DNA of 64,000 nucleotides. It comes from Flavobacteriaceae bacterium (GTDB taxonomy: Bacteria > Bacteroidota > Bacteroidia > Flavobacteriales > Flavobacteriaceae). The DNA is taken from the NCBI GenBank assembly GCA_028284005.1, contig JANQSO010000007.1, positions 558,001-622,000 on the forward strand. Direction: 5' to 3'. Positions 9,427-19,721 of this stretch are shown here, piece by piece (positions within the stretch are counted from its first letter, which is position 1; every line of letters starts with the position of its first letter). The notes under the pieces were generated by a model. The model did no database searches. It saw only the letters and a list, made by a program, of their open reading frames with translations, and was not told the origin of the DNA. The position numbers were made by a program, and so were the translations under genes.

Positions 9427-10602
9427 ATGTCAAGTACTAATGTCCAAATCTTTGACACTACACTTCGTGATGGCGAACAAGTTCCGGGCTGCAAATTGAA
9501 TACCCGTCAGAAGCTGGTCATCGCAGAGAAACTGGATGATCTTGGTGTAGATATTATTGAAGCCGGATTTCCGGTATCTAGCCCCGGTGATTTCAAGTCT
9601 GTAGAAGAAATTTCCAAAATTGTAAAAAATGCGACGGTCTGTGGTCTTACCCGGGCAGTGAAAAATGATATTAAGGTAGCAGCCGAGGCACTATCAAATG
9701 CTAAAAGGCCCAGGATCCATACTGGTATTGGAACTTCAGATTCCCATATTAAATATAAGTTCAAACTAACGCGCGACGAAATTATCACACGTGCTTACAA
9801 AGCTGTAAGCTATGCAAAGTCGTTTGTTGAAGATGTGGAATTTTATGCTGAAGATGCCGGTAGAACAGAAAACTATTATCTGGCGAAAGTTTGTGAAGCT
9901 GCTATAAAAGCAGGCGCTACAGTCTTAAATATTCCGGATACAACAGGATATTGTTTACCCGCTGAATATGGTGAAAAGATCAAATACCTGAAAGAAAATG
10001 TAAAAGGAATTGAAAAAGCTGTCCTGTCCTGCCATTGCCATAACGATTTGGGGCTGGCAACAGCCAACTCCATTGAAGGTGTTATCAATGGTGCGCGCCA
10101 GATAGAATGTACCATTAACGGTATTGGAGAACGCGCAGGAAATACAGCTTTGGAAGAAGTGGTCATGATCTTAAAACAACATCCTTATCTCAACCTTGAT
10201 ACAAATATTAAAACACAAAAATTATTTGGTATAAGCCAATTAGTTTCCGAACATATGGGAATCCATACCCAACCAAATAAAGCAATAGTTGGGGCAAATG
10301 CCTTTGCTCACAGTTCCGGAATTCATCAGGACGGAGTTATAAAGAAACGGGAAACCTACGAAATTATAGACCCAAAAGAAGTAGGAGTTACCCAATCTGC
10401 TATTGTTCTTACAGCACGTAGTGGGCGTGCCGCGCTAGCATACAGAGCTAAGAAAGTTGGTTATGAACTAACCAAACTTCAACTGGATGAAGTATACACA
10501 AACTTTCTTCGTTTTGCGGACCGAAAAAAAGAAGTGAAGGATCGGGATATTCATGAGATCATTGAAACAAGTAAGGTATATCAGCAAATTATTTCTGCCT
10601 AG
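9427..10602 (+). CDS. leuA: 2-isopropylmalate synthase lacking the C-terminal regulatory domain
   Basis: Condenses acetyl-CoA with 2-oxoisovalerate, the first step of leucine synthesis. The HMGL-like TIM barrel is complete: [10 protein letters not shown] (residues 9-18, metal Asp10), [10 protein letters not shown], the metal histidines in SCHCHNDLG (His203, His205) and [11 protein letters not shown]. The protein ends at residue 391 with the start of the linker subdomain. Classical LeuA proteins run to about 510-570 residues with a leucine-binding dimer domain, which is absent. Homocitrate or citramalate synthase is possible from the barrel alone, but leuC, leuD and leuB follow immediately (leuC starts on the next base), so LeuA is the best reading. 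Confidence 0.9.
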   Translation: MSSTNVQIFDTTLRDGEQVPGCKLNTRQKLVIAEKLDDLGVDIIEAGFPVSSPGDFKSVEEISKIVKNATVCGLTRAVKNDIKVAAEALSNAKRPRIHTGIGTSDSHIKYKFKLTRDEIITRAYKAVSYAKSFVEDVEFYAEDAGRTENYYLAKVCEAAIKAGATVLNIPDTTGYCLPAEYGEKIKYLKENVKGIEKAVLSCHCHNDLGLATANSIEGVINGARQIECTINGIGERAGNTALEEVVMILKQHPYLNLDTNIKTQKLFGISQLVSEHMGIHTQPNKAIVGANAFAHSSGIHQDGVIKKRETYEIIDPKEVGVTQSAIVLTARSGRAALAYRAKKVGYELTKLQLDEVYTNFLRFADRKKEVKDRDIHEIIETSKVYQQIISA

Positions 10603-11985
10603 ATGAAGAAAACACTATTTGATAAAGTATGGGACGCTCATGTGGTCGATTCAATAAAAGACGGACCACAGGTTCTGTACATAGATAAACACCTGATACA
10701 TGAGGTAACCAGTCCGCAGGCTTTTCAGGAATTGGAAGAACGCGGTATTCCGGTTTTACGTCCGGGACAGATCATAGCCACCGCAGACCATAATACTCCA
10801 ACTGTCAACCAACATTTACCAGTACAGGATACATTATCGCGTAAACAATTGAAACAATTATCTGCTAATTGTAAAAAAAACGGGATTACCTTATACGAAT
10901 TGGGGCATAAGTATAATGGTATTGTCCATGTCATTGCTCCAGAATTAGGATTCACTCAGCCGGGAATGACCATTGTTTGTGGAGATAGTCATACCTCAAC
11001 ACACGGAGCATTTGGCGCTATTGCCTTTGGAATTGGTACCAGTCAGGTTGCCCAGGTTTTTGCCAGTCAGTGTTTATTACTGAAAAAACCAAAAAAAATG
11101 CGGATCACCGTTAATGGAAAACTGAAAAAAGGAGTGCTTCCAAAAGACATCATTCTTTACATCATTTCCCAGATTGGAACCAATGCAGGCACTGGATACT
11201 TCTGTGAATATGCGGGAGAAGTGTTTGAAGATATGAGTATGGAGGGCCGAATGACCGTATGTAATATGAGTATTGAAATGGGCGCCCGGGGTGGTATGAT
11301 AGCTCCGGACGAAACTACTTTTAAATATGTAAAAGAAAGAAAGTTTGCTCCTAAAGGAAAAGACTTCGAGGCAAAAGTTGCCTATTGGAAAACACTTTCT
11401 ACCGATAAAGATGCCGTATTCGATAAAGAATATAGTTTTAACGCGTCTGCTATAGAACCAATGCTTACCTATGGAACCAATCCAGGAATGGGAATTAAGA
11501 TCTCTGAGAACATTCCAACGCTTAGTGACAGATCCTTCAAAAAAGCACTCGATTATATGGGATTTGAAGCCGGAGAAAGCCTGCTTGAAAAATCCATTAA
11601 TTACGTATTTATAGGAAGTTGTACAAATTCCAGGATTGAAGATTTTCGTATCGCTGCAAATTTTGTAAAAGGAAAGCAAAAAGCAGCACACGTAACCGCC
11701 TGGCTCGTACCGGGTAGCAAACAAGTGGAAGCACAGATCGTTGAAGAAGGGCTACAGGCTATTTTTGAAGCAGCAGGATTTCAGTTAAGACAACCGGGAT
11801 GCTCAGCCTGCCTGGCAATGAATGAAGATAAAATTCCGCAAGGGGAATACTGTGTTTCGACCTCAAATAGAAATTTTGAAGGCCGCCAGGGGCAAGGCGC
11901 CCGCACCCTGTTGGCCAGTCCTTTGGTAGCAGCAGCTACTGCTATAGAAGGTAAGATCATTGATATTGCAAAACACCTTAATTAA
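10603..11985 (+). CDS. leuC: 3-isopropylmalate dehydratase large subunit
   Basis: A 460-residue aconitase-family subunit that isomerises 2- to 3-isopropylmalate together with LeuD. The [4Fe-4S] ligands are Cys340 in GSCTNSR and Cys400/Cys403 in [24 protein letters not shown] and [13 protein letters not shown]-type substrate motifs are also present (here [16 protein letters not shown]). The start directly abuts the leuA stop and the stop overlaps the leuD start as TAATG, a tightly coupled operon. Length is normal for the bacterial two-subunit type. Confidence 0.97.
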   Translation: MKKTLFDKVWDAHVVDSIKDGPQVLYIDKHLIHEVTSPQAFQELEERGIPVLRPGQIIATADHNTPTVNQHLPVQDTLSRKQLKQLSANCKKNGITLYELGHKYNGIVHVIAPELGFTQPGMTIVCGDSHTSTHGAFGAIAFGIGTSQVAQVFASQCLLLKKPKKMRITVNGKLKKGVLPKDIILYIISQIGTNAGTGYFCEYAGEVFEDMSMEGRMTVCNMSIEMGARGGMIAPDETTFKYVKERKFAPKGKDFEAKVAYWKTLSTDKDAVFDKEYSFNASAIEPMLTYGTNPGMGIKISENIPTLSDRSFKKALDYMGFEAGESLLEKSINYVFIGSCTNSRIEDFRIAANFVKGKQKAAHVTAWLVPGSKQVEAQIVEEGLQAIFEAAGFQLRQPGCSACLAMNEDKIPQGEYCVSTSNRNFEGRQGQGARTLLASPLVAAATAIEGKIIDIAKHLN

Positions 11986-12575
11986 TGGAAAAATTCAAAC
12001 AATTACGATCCACAGCCATTCCTTTGGATATAGAAAATATCGATACGGATCAGATCATTCCGGCTCGCTTTCTAAAAGCAACCGATAAGAAAGGGTTTGG
12101 AGATAATGTATTCCGGGACTGGCGGTATGATAAGAACGGAAATGTGAACGATTCCTTTATTCTAAACAACAAAGAATATGGCGGAAGTATTCTTGTTGCA
12201 GGAAATAATTTTGGGTGCGGTTCCAGTAGGGAACATGCTGCCTGGGCGCTGGCAGGATACGGATTCAAAGTAATTGTATCCAGCTACTTTGCCGATATCT
12301 TCAAAGGGAACTCATTAAACAATGGCCTGTTACCTGTCCAGGTTTCTGAAATATTTCTGAAAAAAGTAATGCAGCTGTTGAAAAATGATCCAAAAACAGA
12401 AATTGAACTAGACCTTGAAGCTCAAACCATTTCGGTGATCGGTACCGGTCTATCTGAAACTTTTAAAATTGATCCGTATAAAAAAATGTGCATGCTAAAT
12501 GGGTATGATGATATTGATTTTTTACTGAGCAAGCGAGAAAAGATCGAAGCTTTCGAATTAAATAATAACTTATAA
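11985..12575 (+). CDS. leuD: 3-isopropylmalate dehydratase small subunit
   Basis: The 196-residue swivel-domain partner of LeuC. Diagnostic stretches are [14 protein letters not shown] near the N-terminus, [17 protein letters not shown] (the substrate-binding serine-arginine loop) and [16 protein letters not shown]. Start and stop are set by a one-base TAATG overlap with leuC and an 8-bp gap before leuB. Confidence 0.97.
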   Translation: MEKFKQLRSTAIPLDIENIDTDQIIPARFLKATDKKGFGDNVFRDWRYDKNGNVNDSFILNNKEYGGSILVAGNNFGCGSSREHAAWALAGYGFKVIVSSYFADIFKGNSLNNGLLPVQVSEIFLKKVMQLLKNDPKTEIELDLEAQTISVIGTGLSETFKIDPYKKMCMLNGYDDIDFLLSKREKIEAFELNNNL

Positions 12576-12583
12576 AAAGAAGA

Positions 12584-13702
12584 ATGAAATTAAATATTGC
12601 TGTATTACCAGGTGATGGAATTGGCCCGGAAGTAACTCAACAGGCCATTAAGGTATTAAAGGCTATCGCCACAGAATTTGACCATACTTTCAATTTTAGA
12701 ACAGCCTTCGTTGGAGCCATAGCAATTGACGAAACCGGAAACCCTCTCCCTGAAGAAACTCTGGATCTATGTAAAGCAAGTGATGCCATTTTGTTTGGCG
12801 CTATTGGCGACCCAAAATATGATAATGACCCTTCTGCTAAAGTACGTCCGGAGCAAGGATTATTGGCATTACGTAAGAACTTAGGCCTGTACGCAAATAT
12901 TCGCCCGGTAAAAGCGTATGAGACCTTATTGGATAGGTCTCCTTTAAAAGAAGAGAATATTAGAGGAACGAACATAAGTATTTATAGAGAATTGACAGGT
13001 GGAATTTACTTTGGAGAAAAGAAACTAAATAAGGATGGTACAGAAGCATCCGACCTCTGTATCTATACAAAAGAGGAGATAGAACGTATTACTCATTTAG
13101 CTTTTAAAGCAGCTCGTTCGAGGCGCAAAAAAGTAACATTGGTAGATAAAGCCAATGTACTGGAAAGTTCGCGCCTGTGGCGCAAAGTAGTAAGAGAAAT
13201 AGCATTGGAGTATAAAGATGTGGAACTGGATTTTCTATTTGTAGACAATGCCGCAATGCAATTGATTTTAAACCCAAAACAATTCGATGTTATCCTCACC
13301 GAAAATATGTTTGGAGATATTATTAGTGATGAAGCCAGTGTTATAGGCGGATCCATTGGATTATTGGCTTCTGCTTCCATCGGTGGAAAAATTGGACTGT
13401 TTGAGCCTATTCATGGTTCCTTTCCACAAGGTAAAGGTAAGGGGATTGCAAATCCAATAGCATCTATCCTGTCGGCAGCTATGCTACTGGAACATTTCGG
13501 GCTTCATGAAGAAGCTTCCCGTATAGAGGATGCTGTAGATAAGTCCCTGGAACTTAAAATTACTACCCCGGATCTAAGCAAGGTAAAAGAAGGTATTACA
13601 ACAGAAAAAGTAGGTGACTTTATTGAAGATTATATTCTAAACCCAGAAGACACAAATATAAATTTTACAAACATTCATCTGGGGCAATCAACTATTATAT
13701 GA
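12584..13702 (+). CDS. leuB: 3-isopropylmalate dehydrogenase
   Basis: Oxidatively decarboxylates 3-isopropylmalate with NAD+. The 372-residue protein begins LNIAVLPGDGIGPEV and carries the substrate arginines in LLALRKNLGLYANIRPV, the catalytic Tyr in SIYRELTGGIYFG, Lys in VDKANVLESSRLWR and the metal-binding ENMFGDIISDEAS. The cofactor loop is EPIHGSFPQGKGKGIANP. It is the last gene of leuACDB and is convergent with thrC, separated by 57 bp in which I see no clear terminator. Confidence 0.97.
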   Translation: MKLNIAVLPGDGIGPEVTQQAIKVLKAIATEFDHTFNFRTAFVGAIAIDETGNPLPEETLDLCKASDAILFGAIGDPKYDNDPSAKVRPEQGLLALRKNLGLYANIRPVKAYETLLDRSPLKEENIRGTNISIYRELTGGIYFGEKKLNKDGTEASDLCIYTKEEIERITHLAFKAARSRRKKVTLVDKANVLESSRLWRKVVREIALEYKDVELDFLFVDNAAMQLILNPKQFDVILTENMFGDIISDEASVIGGSIGLLASASIGGKIGLFEPIHGSFPQGKGKGIANPIASILSAAMLLEHFGLHEEASRIEDAVDKSLELKITTPDLSKVKEGITTEKVGDFIEDYILNPEDTNINFTNIHLGQSTII

Positions 13703-13759
13703 GTAGACGAGAACAATGAAGCCTCAAAAGCATCCCTTTAAATGACCCAATGAAGAGGA

Positions 13760-15058
13760 TTAGTTAATTAAATAGTTCTTTAATTGTAAATAGGTCGAGA
13801 TCTTCTCGGCCTTTTTCTCTTTATCCAGTATAGTTTTAACTGCTCCCGGAATTTCAATAACACTAGAGACTTCTTTAGATATGACATCCAGAAATTTTAC
13901 CGGGTGAGCCGTTTCAAGGAATACTCCCAGGTAGTTTTCCCGGCCCTTCAAATATTCTTTTAATGCTAGGTACCCAATCGCTCCATGCGGATCTGCAATA
14001 TATTTTTTTTCTGAAAAGAGCTGTTGCATAGCCAGTCTTGTCTGCTCATCGGTATAACTATATCCGGAGAGGTTATCGCGTAGCCTTTCAATATCATTAG
14101 CATACAATTGCTGAATACGAATAAAATTACTAGGTGCTCCCACGTCCATTGCATTAGATATGGTTGCTATAGAAGGTTTTGGGTTGTAATCTCCTGTCTT
14201 TAGATAATTTGGCACAATAGCATTCGCGTTTGTTCCGGTTACAAAATGATGAACGGGCAAACCTAATTTTTGTGCCATCATTCCGGCACAGATATTTCCA
14301 AAATTTCCACTGGGTACACTAAAAACAAATTTCTTTTCAGTTCCCTTTAGCTTTTTATAGGTAAAAAAGTAATAGAACATTTGTGGCAGCCACCGCGCTA
14401 CATTTATTGAATTGGCTGAAGTTAGTTTTCGTTTTCCGAAAAGGTCCTTATCCAAAAAAGCTTTCTTGACCATGGTCTGACAATCGTCAAACGTTCCATC
14501 TACTTCCAGGGCAAAAATATTCTTTCCTAACGTTGTCAACTGTTTCTCCTGAATATCACTCACTTTACCACTGGGGTATAAGATCACTACGTCTACTCCT
14601 TTCACTCCATAAAAACCACTTGCCACAGCACCTCCCGTATCTCCGGAAGTCGCTACCAGTACAGTTACATTCTCCGGGGAAGTTTCTTTCCCATTAAAAT
14701 AGCCAAGGCACCTGGCCATAAAACGAGCTCCTACATCTTTAAATGCCAGAGTTGGCCCATGGTATAATTCTAGTGCATATATATTTTTTTCAATTTCCAC
14801 TATCGGAAAATCAAAGGAAAGTACTTCCCTGACGATCTGCTTTAGATCGGTTTCAGGAATATCACTTCCTACAAATTGTTTGATCACTTCAAAAGCTATC
14901 GTAATATTGTCGAGATTTTCAATAGTGTCGAAAAATGATTGAGGCAAAGTGGAAATTTCAGAAGGAAAATACAATCCTTTATCGGGAGCTAATCCTCTAA
15001 TCACTGCTTCTTTGAAAGAAACTTCAGGTGCATTATGATGTAAACTAAAATAATCCAT
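13760..15058 (-). CDS. thrC: Threonine synthase
   Basis: A 432-residue PLP enzyme that converts O-phosphohomoserine to threonine. The PLP lysine is Lys107 in HGPTLAFKDVGARFMAR, followed by VTVLVATSGDTGGAVASGF and the phosphate-binding VPSGNFGNICAG. The N-terminus (SFKEAVIRGLAPDKGLYFP) is that of the longer, E. coli/yeast-type synthase. It is the last gene of the ilv-thr operon, and its start overlaps the thrB stop by one base. Confidence 0.96.
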   Translation of the reverse strand: MDYFSLHHNAPEVSFKEAVIRGLAPDKGLYFPSEISTLPQSFFDTIENLDNITIAFEVIKQFVGSDIPETDLKQIVREVLSFDFPIVEIEKNIYALELYHGPTLAFKDVGARFMARCLGYFNGKETSPENVTVLVATSGDTGGAVASGFYGVKGVDVVILYPSGKVSDIQEKQLTTLGKNIFALEVDGTFDDCQTMVKKAFLDKDLFGKRKLTSANSINVARWLPQMFYYFFTYKKLKGTEKKFVFSVPSGNFGNICAGMMAQKLGLPVHHFVTGTNANAIVPNYLKTGDYNPKPSIATISNAMDVGAPSNFIRIQQLYANDIERLRDNLSGYSYTDEQTRLAMQQLFSEKKYIADPHGAIGYLALKEYLKGRENYLGVFLETAHPVKFLDVISKEVSSVIEIPGAVKTILDKEKKAEKISTYLQLKNYLIN

Positions 15059-15984
15059 TAACTAAGTATTCTCGTGCCTTGATTTCCAATTTTGGACACA
15101 TATGTAATGTATTCTATTCCTTTATTTTTATATACCTCATCCATTGTTTCTGCAACAATCTCAGCCTGATCTTTTCCTTTGGACAAAGCAAATACAGAAG
15201 GCCCTGAACCCGAGATCCCAGCCCCTAGCGCACCATTTTTTAACACACTATCTTTTACAAGATCGAAGTGTGGTATAAATAGTTTTCGTACGGGTTCTAC
15301 AATTTCGTCTTCCAACGACCTTCCTATTAGATCATAATCACTGCTATGTAAACCACTTATCAAACCACCTACATTGGCCCATTGTGCTACCGCTTTTTTT
15401 AGAGGGACATCCTTTGGGAGCACCTTTCTGCCATCTTCAGTTTTAACCTCAATTTGTGGGTGTAAAACGGTTACATAAAGATCTTCCGGTGTTGGAACAG
15501 ATACAATATCCAATGGGTTGTAACTTCGTATCAATACAAAACCTCCATACAATGCTGCCGAAACATTATCTGCTATCAGGGAGCCACATGCCGCTTCTTC
15601 CCCAAGCATGGCAAACTCTACCAGCTCCAGTTTAGAGTATTTCTTCCCTAAAAACTCATTTACTGCAAATGCCGAACCCGAACTGCTTGCCGCACTACTT
15701 CCCAATCCACTCCCCGGTTTGTATTTTTTAAAGATCCGAATATCAACTCCAAAATCTGCCCCGGCATCTAACAACATTTTTTGGGCAACGACGCCAGCTG
15801 CATTTTTTTCAGGTTCAAAAGGTAAGGTGGCACCCTCTATTTCAGAGATGGTTACTTTTTGTGTATTGTTCTTTTTAAAGATCATTTCGTCTCCCAAAGT
15901 TTCTAATGCAAATCCCATTGCATCAAAGCCACAAGAAACATTTGCGACCGTGGCAGGAGAAAAAATATGAAATTGATCCATCAT
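15058..15984 (-). CDS. thrB: Homoserine kinase
   Basis: A 308-residue GHMP kinase that makes O-phosphohomoserine. The N-terminal strand FSPATVANVSCGFDAMGFAL, the ATP loop PGSGLGSSAASSSGSAFAVN and the C-terminal GAGISGSGPSVFAL are the three GHMP motifs. It lies exactly between thrA (adjacent) and thrC (one-base overlap), preserving the E. coli thrABC order inside a much larger operon. Confidence 0.96.
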   Translation of the reverse strand: MMDQFHIFSPATVANVSCGFDAMGFALETLGDEMIFKKNNTQKVTISEIEGATLPFEPEKNAAGVVAQKMLLDAGADFGVDIRIFKKYKPGSGLGSSAASSSGSAFAVNEFLGKKYSKLELVEFAMLGEEAACGSLIADNVSAALYGGFVLIRSYNPLDIVSVPTPEDLYVTVLHPQIEVKTEDGRKVLPKDVPLKKAVAQWANVGGLISGLHSSDYDLIGRSLEDEIVEPVRKLFIPHFDLVKDSVLKNGALGAGISGSGPSVFALSKGKDQAEIVAETMDEVYKNKGIEYITYVSKIGNQGTRILS

Positions 15985-18450
15985 CTATTTTTTACCTAAA
16001 CTAATAATATCCCCAAATAAGCCCGATGCCGTAACTTCTGCTCCGGCTCCGGCTCCTTTTACAATTAAAGGCTGATCTGTATATCTGGAAGTATAAAATA
16101 AGACAATATTATCTTTTCCATCCAAATTATAGAAAGGATGTTCCCTGTCAACTTCTTGTAAACCCACTTTCGCCTTACCGTCACTAAATGTAGCCACATA
16201 TTTAAGGCGGCAATCATTTTTTTGAGCCTTTTCAAATAAGGCATCAAAATGTGACGCTTCTTCTTTTAATGTTTCGTAGAAATCGGATATAGTATTTGCT
16301 TCTAAGGAAGATTTCGGCAAAAATGATATATTTTCAATATCTTCCAGGTCCAACTCGTTTCCACTTTCACGTGCAAGGATCAAAATTTTGCGAGCTACAT
16401 CCACTCCGCTTAGATCAATTCTTGGATCGGGCTCGGTATAGCCTTCTTCTTGTGCTTGCCTTACAACATCGAAGAAAGGTCTTTTAAGACTGAAATTGTT
16501 AAACACAAAATTGAGGCTTCCGGAAAGAACAGCTTCAATAGATATAATTTTATCTCCGGAATTGATCAAATTATTAAGGGTATTTATTATAGGCAATCCT
16601 GCACCAACATTTGTTTCAAACAAGAATGGAACATTGTATTTCTTTGAGAGTTTTTTTAGTTCCTTATATTTTGATAATTGTGCAGAACAGGCAATTTTGT
16701 TACAGGCTACCACAGCAATACTTTCATGTAAATATTGGTTATAAGTATCTGCTACTTCTGCATTGGCTGTAATATCTACAAATACACTATTCTGCAGGTT
16801 AAGTTCTTTTACGGTCTCAAACCACCGTTCCGGGACAATTTTAACCCCATTGTCTAAAGCACTGTGCCAGTTATCGAGTTCGATCCCATTTTCTTCAAAG
16901 ATCATTTTCTTTGAATTACTCAATCCAACTACTTTAATGTTCAAAAGAAGGTTTTCATACAGGTATTCCTGTTGTTGCCATATTTGATCAAGTAATCTGC
17001 GCCCTACATTTCCTACACCTACAATAAACAAATGAAGTGTTCTTACCTGACGCTCAAAAAAACGGTAATGCAATGTATTTAAAGCTTTTTTCACATCTTT
17101 ACTAGCAATAACTGCAGAAATATTACGCTCAGAGGCTCCCTGGGCAATAGCACGAATATTCACATTGTTCTTCCCAAGTGAGCTAAACATTTTTCCACTC
17201 ACTCCCTGATGATTTTTCATATTATCACCAATCACAGCAACAATGGCCAGATCATCTTCTACTAATACCGGGTCTATCTTTCCAAGAGATATTTCGTAGG
17301 CGAAAGCATTATTGATAGCAGTCTCTGCAATTGGGATGTCTCCAGATTGTACGGCTACACAAATAGAATGCTCTGAAGAAGCCTGTGTAATTAAGATCAC
17401 ATTTATATTTTCAGAAGAAAGTGTTTCGAATAGTCGTTTTGAAAATCCCGGAATTCCAACCATTCCACTACCTTCCAGTGTAAGTAATGCAATATCCGGC
17501 AAATGACTAATTCCTTTTACAGGCCCCTGTTCATTATTTACTTTTTTATTGACATGGGTACCAGTGGCTTCCGGTTCAAAGGTGTTCTTTATAACAATAG
17601 GAATATTCTTTTCGAGTACCGGGCGAATAGTAGGAGGGTACAACACTTTGGCGCCAAAATGAGAAAGTTCCATAGCTTCCTGATAGGATAGTTCTTTGAC
17701 AGGAAAAGCTTGTTTTACCAACCTGGGATTGGCAGTAAACATCCCACTTACATCTGTCCAGATCTCAAGAACAGAAGCATTTAACGCAGCGGCAAGAATC
17801 GCAGCTGTGAAATCGGACCCTCCTCTCCCTAATGTAGTGGTATCTCCTTTTTCATTTCTAGACACAAAGCCTGGCATTATGGTTACTTTTGCCTTGTTTG
17901 AGTTAAAATAGACCTGTATGTTCTTCTCGGTTGTTTCAGAAAGCAACTGTGCCCGGGTATAGCTGGAGTCGGTAATAATAAGTTCCCGACTGTCTTTTAA
18001 TTCGGCATCATTCATTAGCCTTTTCAACCCTTCAGAAATAATAAAAGAGGACAATAACTCTCCAAAACTCAGAACTTTGTCTTTTGTCTTTGCCGAAAAT
18101 TCGTTGATAAGATAGATTCCCTGAAGAATATTTTTCAGATTTGCCAGTTGATCTTCAATCTGCAGCAATGAAGTTTCTTTAAGCCCCAGTAAATTTGCAG
18201 TATCTAAATGCCGTTCCTTAATAGATTCATACAAATTGAGGTATTTCGCGTCTTTTGAATTAGCCAGTTCTCCTGCTTGTTGTAAAGTATCTGTCATTCC
18301 ACCTAAAGCAGATACCACAGCAATAACAGTATCTTCTTTAGACTTTGATTGAAGTATCTTTAAAACTTTTAAGATGTTTTCTGAATTCGCTACAGATGTC
18401 CCCCCGAATTTAAGTACTTGCACAGGAATTTTCTTTAAATGATTTGGCAT
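15985..18450 (-). CDS. thrA: Bifunctional aspartokinase / homoserine dehydrogenase
   Basis: An 821-residue fusion. The N-terminal aspartokinase starts VLKFGGTSVANSENILK, with GRGGSDFTAAILAAAL and EIWTDVSGMFTANPR. Central ACT repeats (about residues 320-460) include LITQASSEHSICVAV and IAQGASERNISAVI, expected to bind threonine. The homoserine dehydrogenase half starts LFIVGVGNVGRRLLDQI and ends with ACNKIACS, ETNVGAGLPIINT and DLSGVDVARKILIL. It commits aspartate to the homoserine branch. Length matches E. coli ThrA (820). Its HSD half is paralogous to the monofunctional enzyme of the met operon. Confidence 0.97.
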   Translation of the reverse strand: MPNHLKKIPVQVLKFGGTSVANSENILKVLKILQSKSKEDTVIAVVSALGGMTDTLQQAGELANSKDAKYLNLYESIKERHLDTANLLGLKETSLLQIEDQLANLKNILQGIYLINEFSAKTKDKVLSFGELLSSFIISEGLKRLMNDAELKDSRELIITDSSYTRAQLLSETTEKNIQVYFNSNKAKVTIMPGFVSRNEKGDTTTLGRGGSDFTAAILAAALNASVLEIWTDVSGMFTANPRLVKQAFPVKELSYQEAMELSHFGAKVLYPPTIRPVLEKNIPIVIKNTFEPEATGTHVNKKVNNEQGPVKGISHLPDIALLTLEGSGMVGIPGFSKRLFETLSSENINVILITQASSEHSICVAVQSGDIPIAETAINNAFAYEISLGKIDPVLVEDDLAIVAVIGDNMKNHQGVSGKMFSSLGKNNVNIRAIAQGASERNISAVIASKDVKKALNTLHYRFFERQVRTLHLFIVGVGNVGRRLLDQIWQQQEYLYENLLLNIKVVGLSNSKKMIFEENGIELDNWHSALDNGVKIVPERWFETVKELNLQNSVFVDITANAEVADTYNQYLHESIAVVACNKIACSAQLSKYKELKKLSKKYNVPFLFETNVGAGLPIINTLNNLINSGDKIISIEAVLSGSLNFVFNNFSLKRPFFDVVRQAQEEGYTEPDPRIDLSGVDVARKILILARESGNELDLEDIENISFLPKSSLEANTISDFYETLKEEASHFDALFEKAQKNDCRLKYVATFSDGKAKVGLQEVDREHPFYNLDGKDNIVLFYTSRYTDQPLIVKGAGAGAEVTASGLFGDIISLGKK

Positions 18451-18455
18451 TGTAA

Positions 18456-19718
18456 TTATACTAAAAACTGAAACAATTCAGGCTTATCGTTGAGATAATC
18501 TTCAAAAAAATTATGTTTTTTTATTCGATCGATCAATGGTTGCAACTCTTGAGGAGATCTTAATTCCAGGCCTACCACCGCAGCACCATTTTCGCGATTG
18601 GTCTTTTTGGTGTACTCGAAGTGAGTGATGTCATCCTCCGGGCCCAGAACTTCAGCAACAAATTGACGTAAGGCCCCTGCTCGTTGTGGAAACTTAATAA
18701 TAAAATAATGCTTTAGATTAGAATACAATAAAGCACGTTCCTTGATTTCGGCGGTTCGTGTAATATCATTGTTCCCTCCACTTATTATACAGGCTATATT
18801 TTTTCCTTTGATCTCTTCTGCATAGAGATCCAAAGCAGCAATGCTCAAAGCCCCTGCCGGTTCTACAATTATCGCATCCTTATTGTATAATTCAAGCATG
18901 GTTTGGCAGACCTTACCTTCCGGAACGACTATTACATTTTCCAATGTTTCTCTACAGATCGAGAAGTTTAAATCCCCTACACGATGTACCGCCGCACCAT
19001 CCACAAACTTCTCAATATTTTTTAACGTTGTATTTACATCTTTTTCCAAGGACACTTTCATTGCCGGAGCTCCCTTCGGTTCCACTCCAATAATTTTTGT
19101 TTTTGGGGACACCTGTTTAAAAATACTGCTAAGCCCCGATGATAGTCCTCCACCACCTACAGGTACAAAAATGTAATCCAAAGTTTGCTGAGATTGTTCT
19201 AACAGTTCCAATCCAACCGTAGCCTGTCCTTCTATTACTTTTCTATCGTTAAAGGGGTGTACAAAGATCTTCTTTAGATGATTGCATTCTGCCAAAGCTA
19301 ACTCATAAGAATCATCAAAAGTGTCACCTTCAAGTCTTACCTCTACCATATCCTCACCAAACATTCTTACTTGTTCAATTTTTTGAAAAGGTGTTGTCGC
19401 AGGCATGTAAACGGTCCCTTTAATTTTTAGCAATTTGCATGATAAAGCGACTCCCTGTGCATGATTTCCCGCACTGGCACAAACGATCCCCTTTTGTCTT
19501 TCCGAAGCAGACAGGGAAAAAATTTTATTGTACGCCCCGCGGATCTTATAAGAGCGTACCGCTTGCAGGTCTTCTCGCTTAAAAAAAACATTACACTCAA
19601 ATTCCTTTGAATAACGTTCACTTCGTGACAAAGGAGTCTCAGTAATAACTTCTTTAAGCTTTACTGCTGCTTGTTTCACACTTTGCAGGGTTGGAAAGTA
19701 GGTAGCAATTGTTTCCAT
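18456..19718 (-). CDS. ilvA: Threonine ammonia-lyase (threonine deaminase), short form
   Basis: Makes 2-oxobutyrate from threonine for isoleucine synthesis. The 420-residue protein has the PLP lysine Lys58 in AVRSYKIRGAYNK, CASAGNHAQGVA, the phosphate loop VPVGGGGLSSG and C-terminal EPAGALS and IISGGNND. One ACT-like regulatory domain follows (LKHYFIIKFPQRAGALRQFV). E. coli IlvA is about 514 residues with two such domains, so this is the shorter B. subtilis-like type. It links the thr and ilv halves of the operon. Confidence 0.95.
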   Translation of the reverse strand: METIATYFPTLQSVKQAAVKLKEVITETPLSRSERYSKEFECNVFFKREDLQAVRSYKIRGAYNKIFSLSASERQKGIVCASAGNHAQGVALSCKLLKIKGTVYMPATTPFQKIEQVRMFGEDMVEVRLEGDTFDDSYELALAECNHLKKIFVHPFNDRKVIEGQATVGLELLEQSQQTLDYIFVPVGGGGLSSGLSSIFKQVSPKTKIIGVEPKGAPAMKVSLEKDVNTTLKNIEKFVDGAAVHRVGDLNFSICRETLENVIVVPEGKVCQTMLELYNKDAIIVEPAGALSIAALDLYAEEIKGKNIACIISGGNNDITRTAEIKERALLYSNLKHYFIIKFPQRAGALRQFVAEVLGPEDDITHFEYTKKTNRENGAAVVGLELRSPQELQPLIDRIKKHNFFEDYLNDKPELFQFLV

Positions 19719-19721
19719 ATC

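Noticed and set aside
11077-11724. 215-codon minus-strand ORF inside leuC
   Set aside because: It is antisense to a strongly conserved enzyme and has no recognisable motif; a shadow of leuC.
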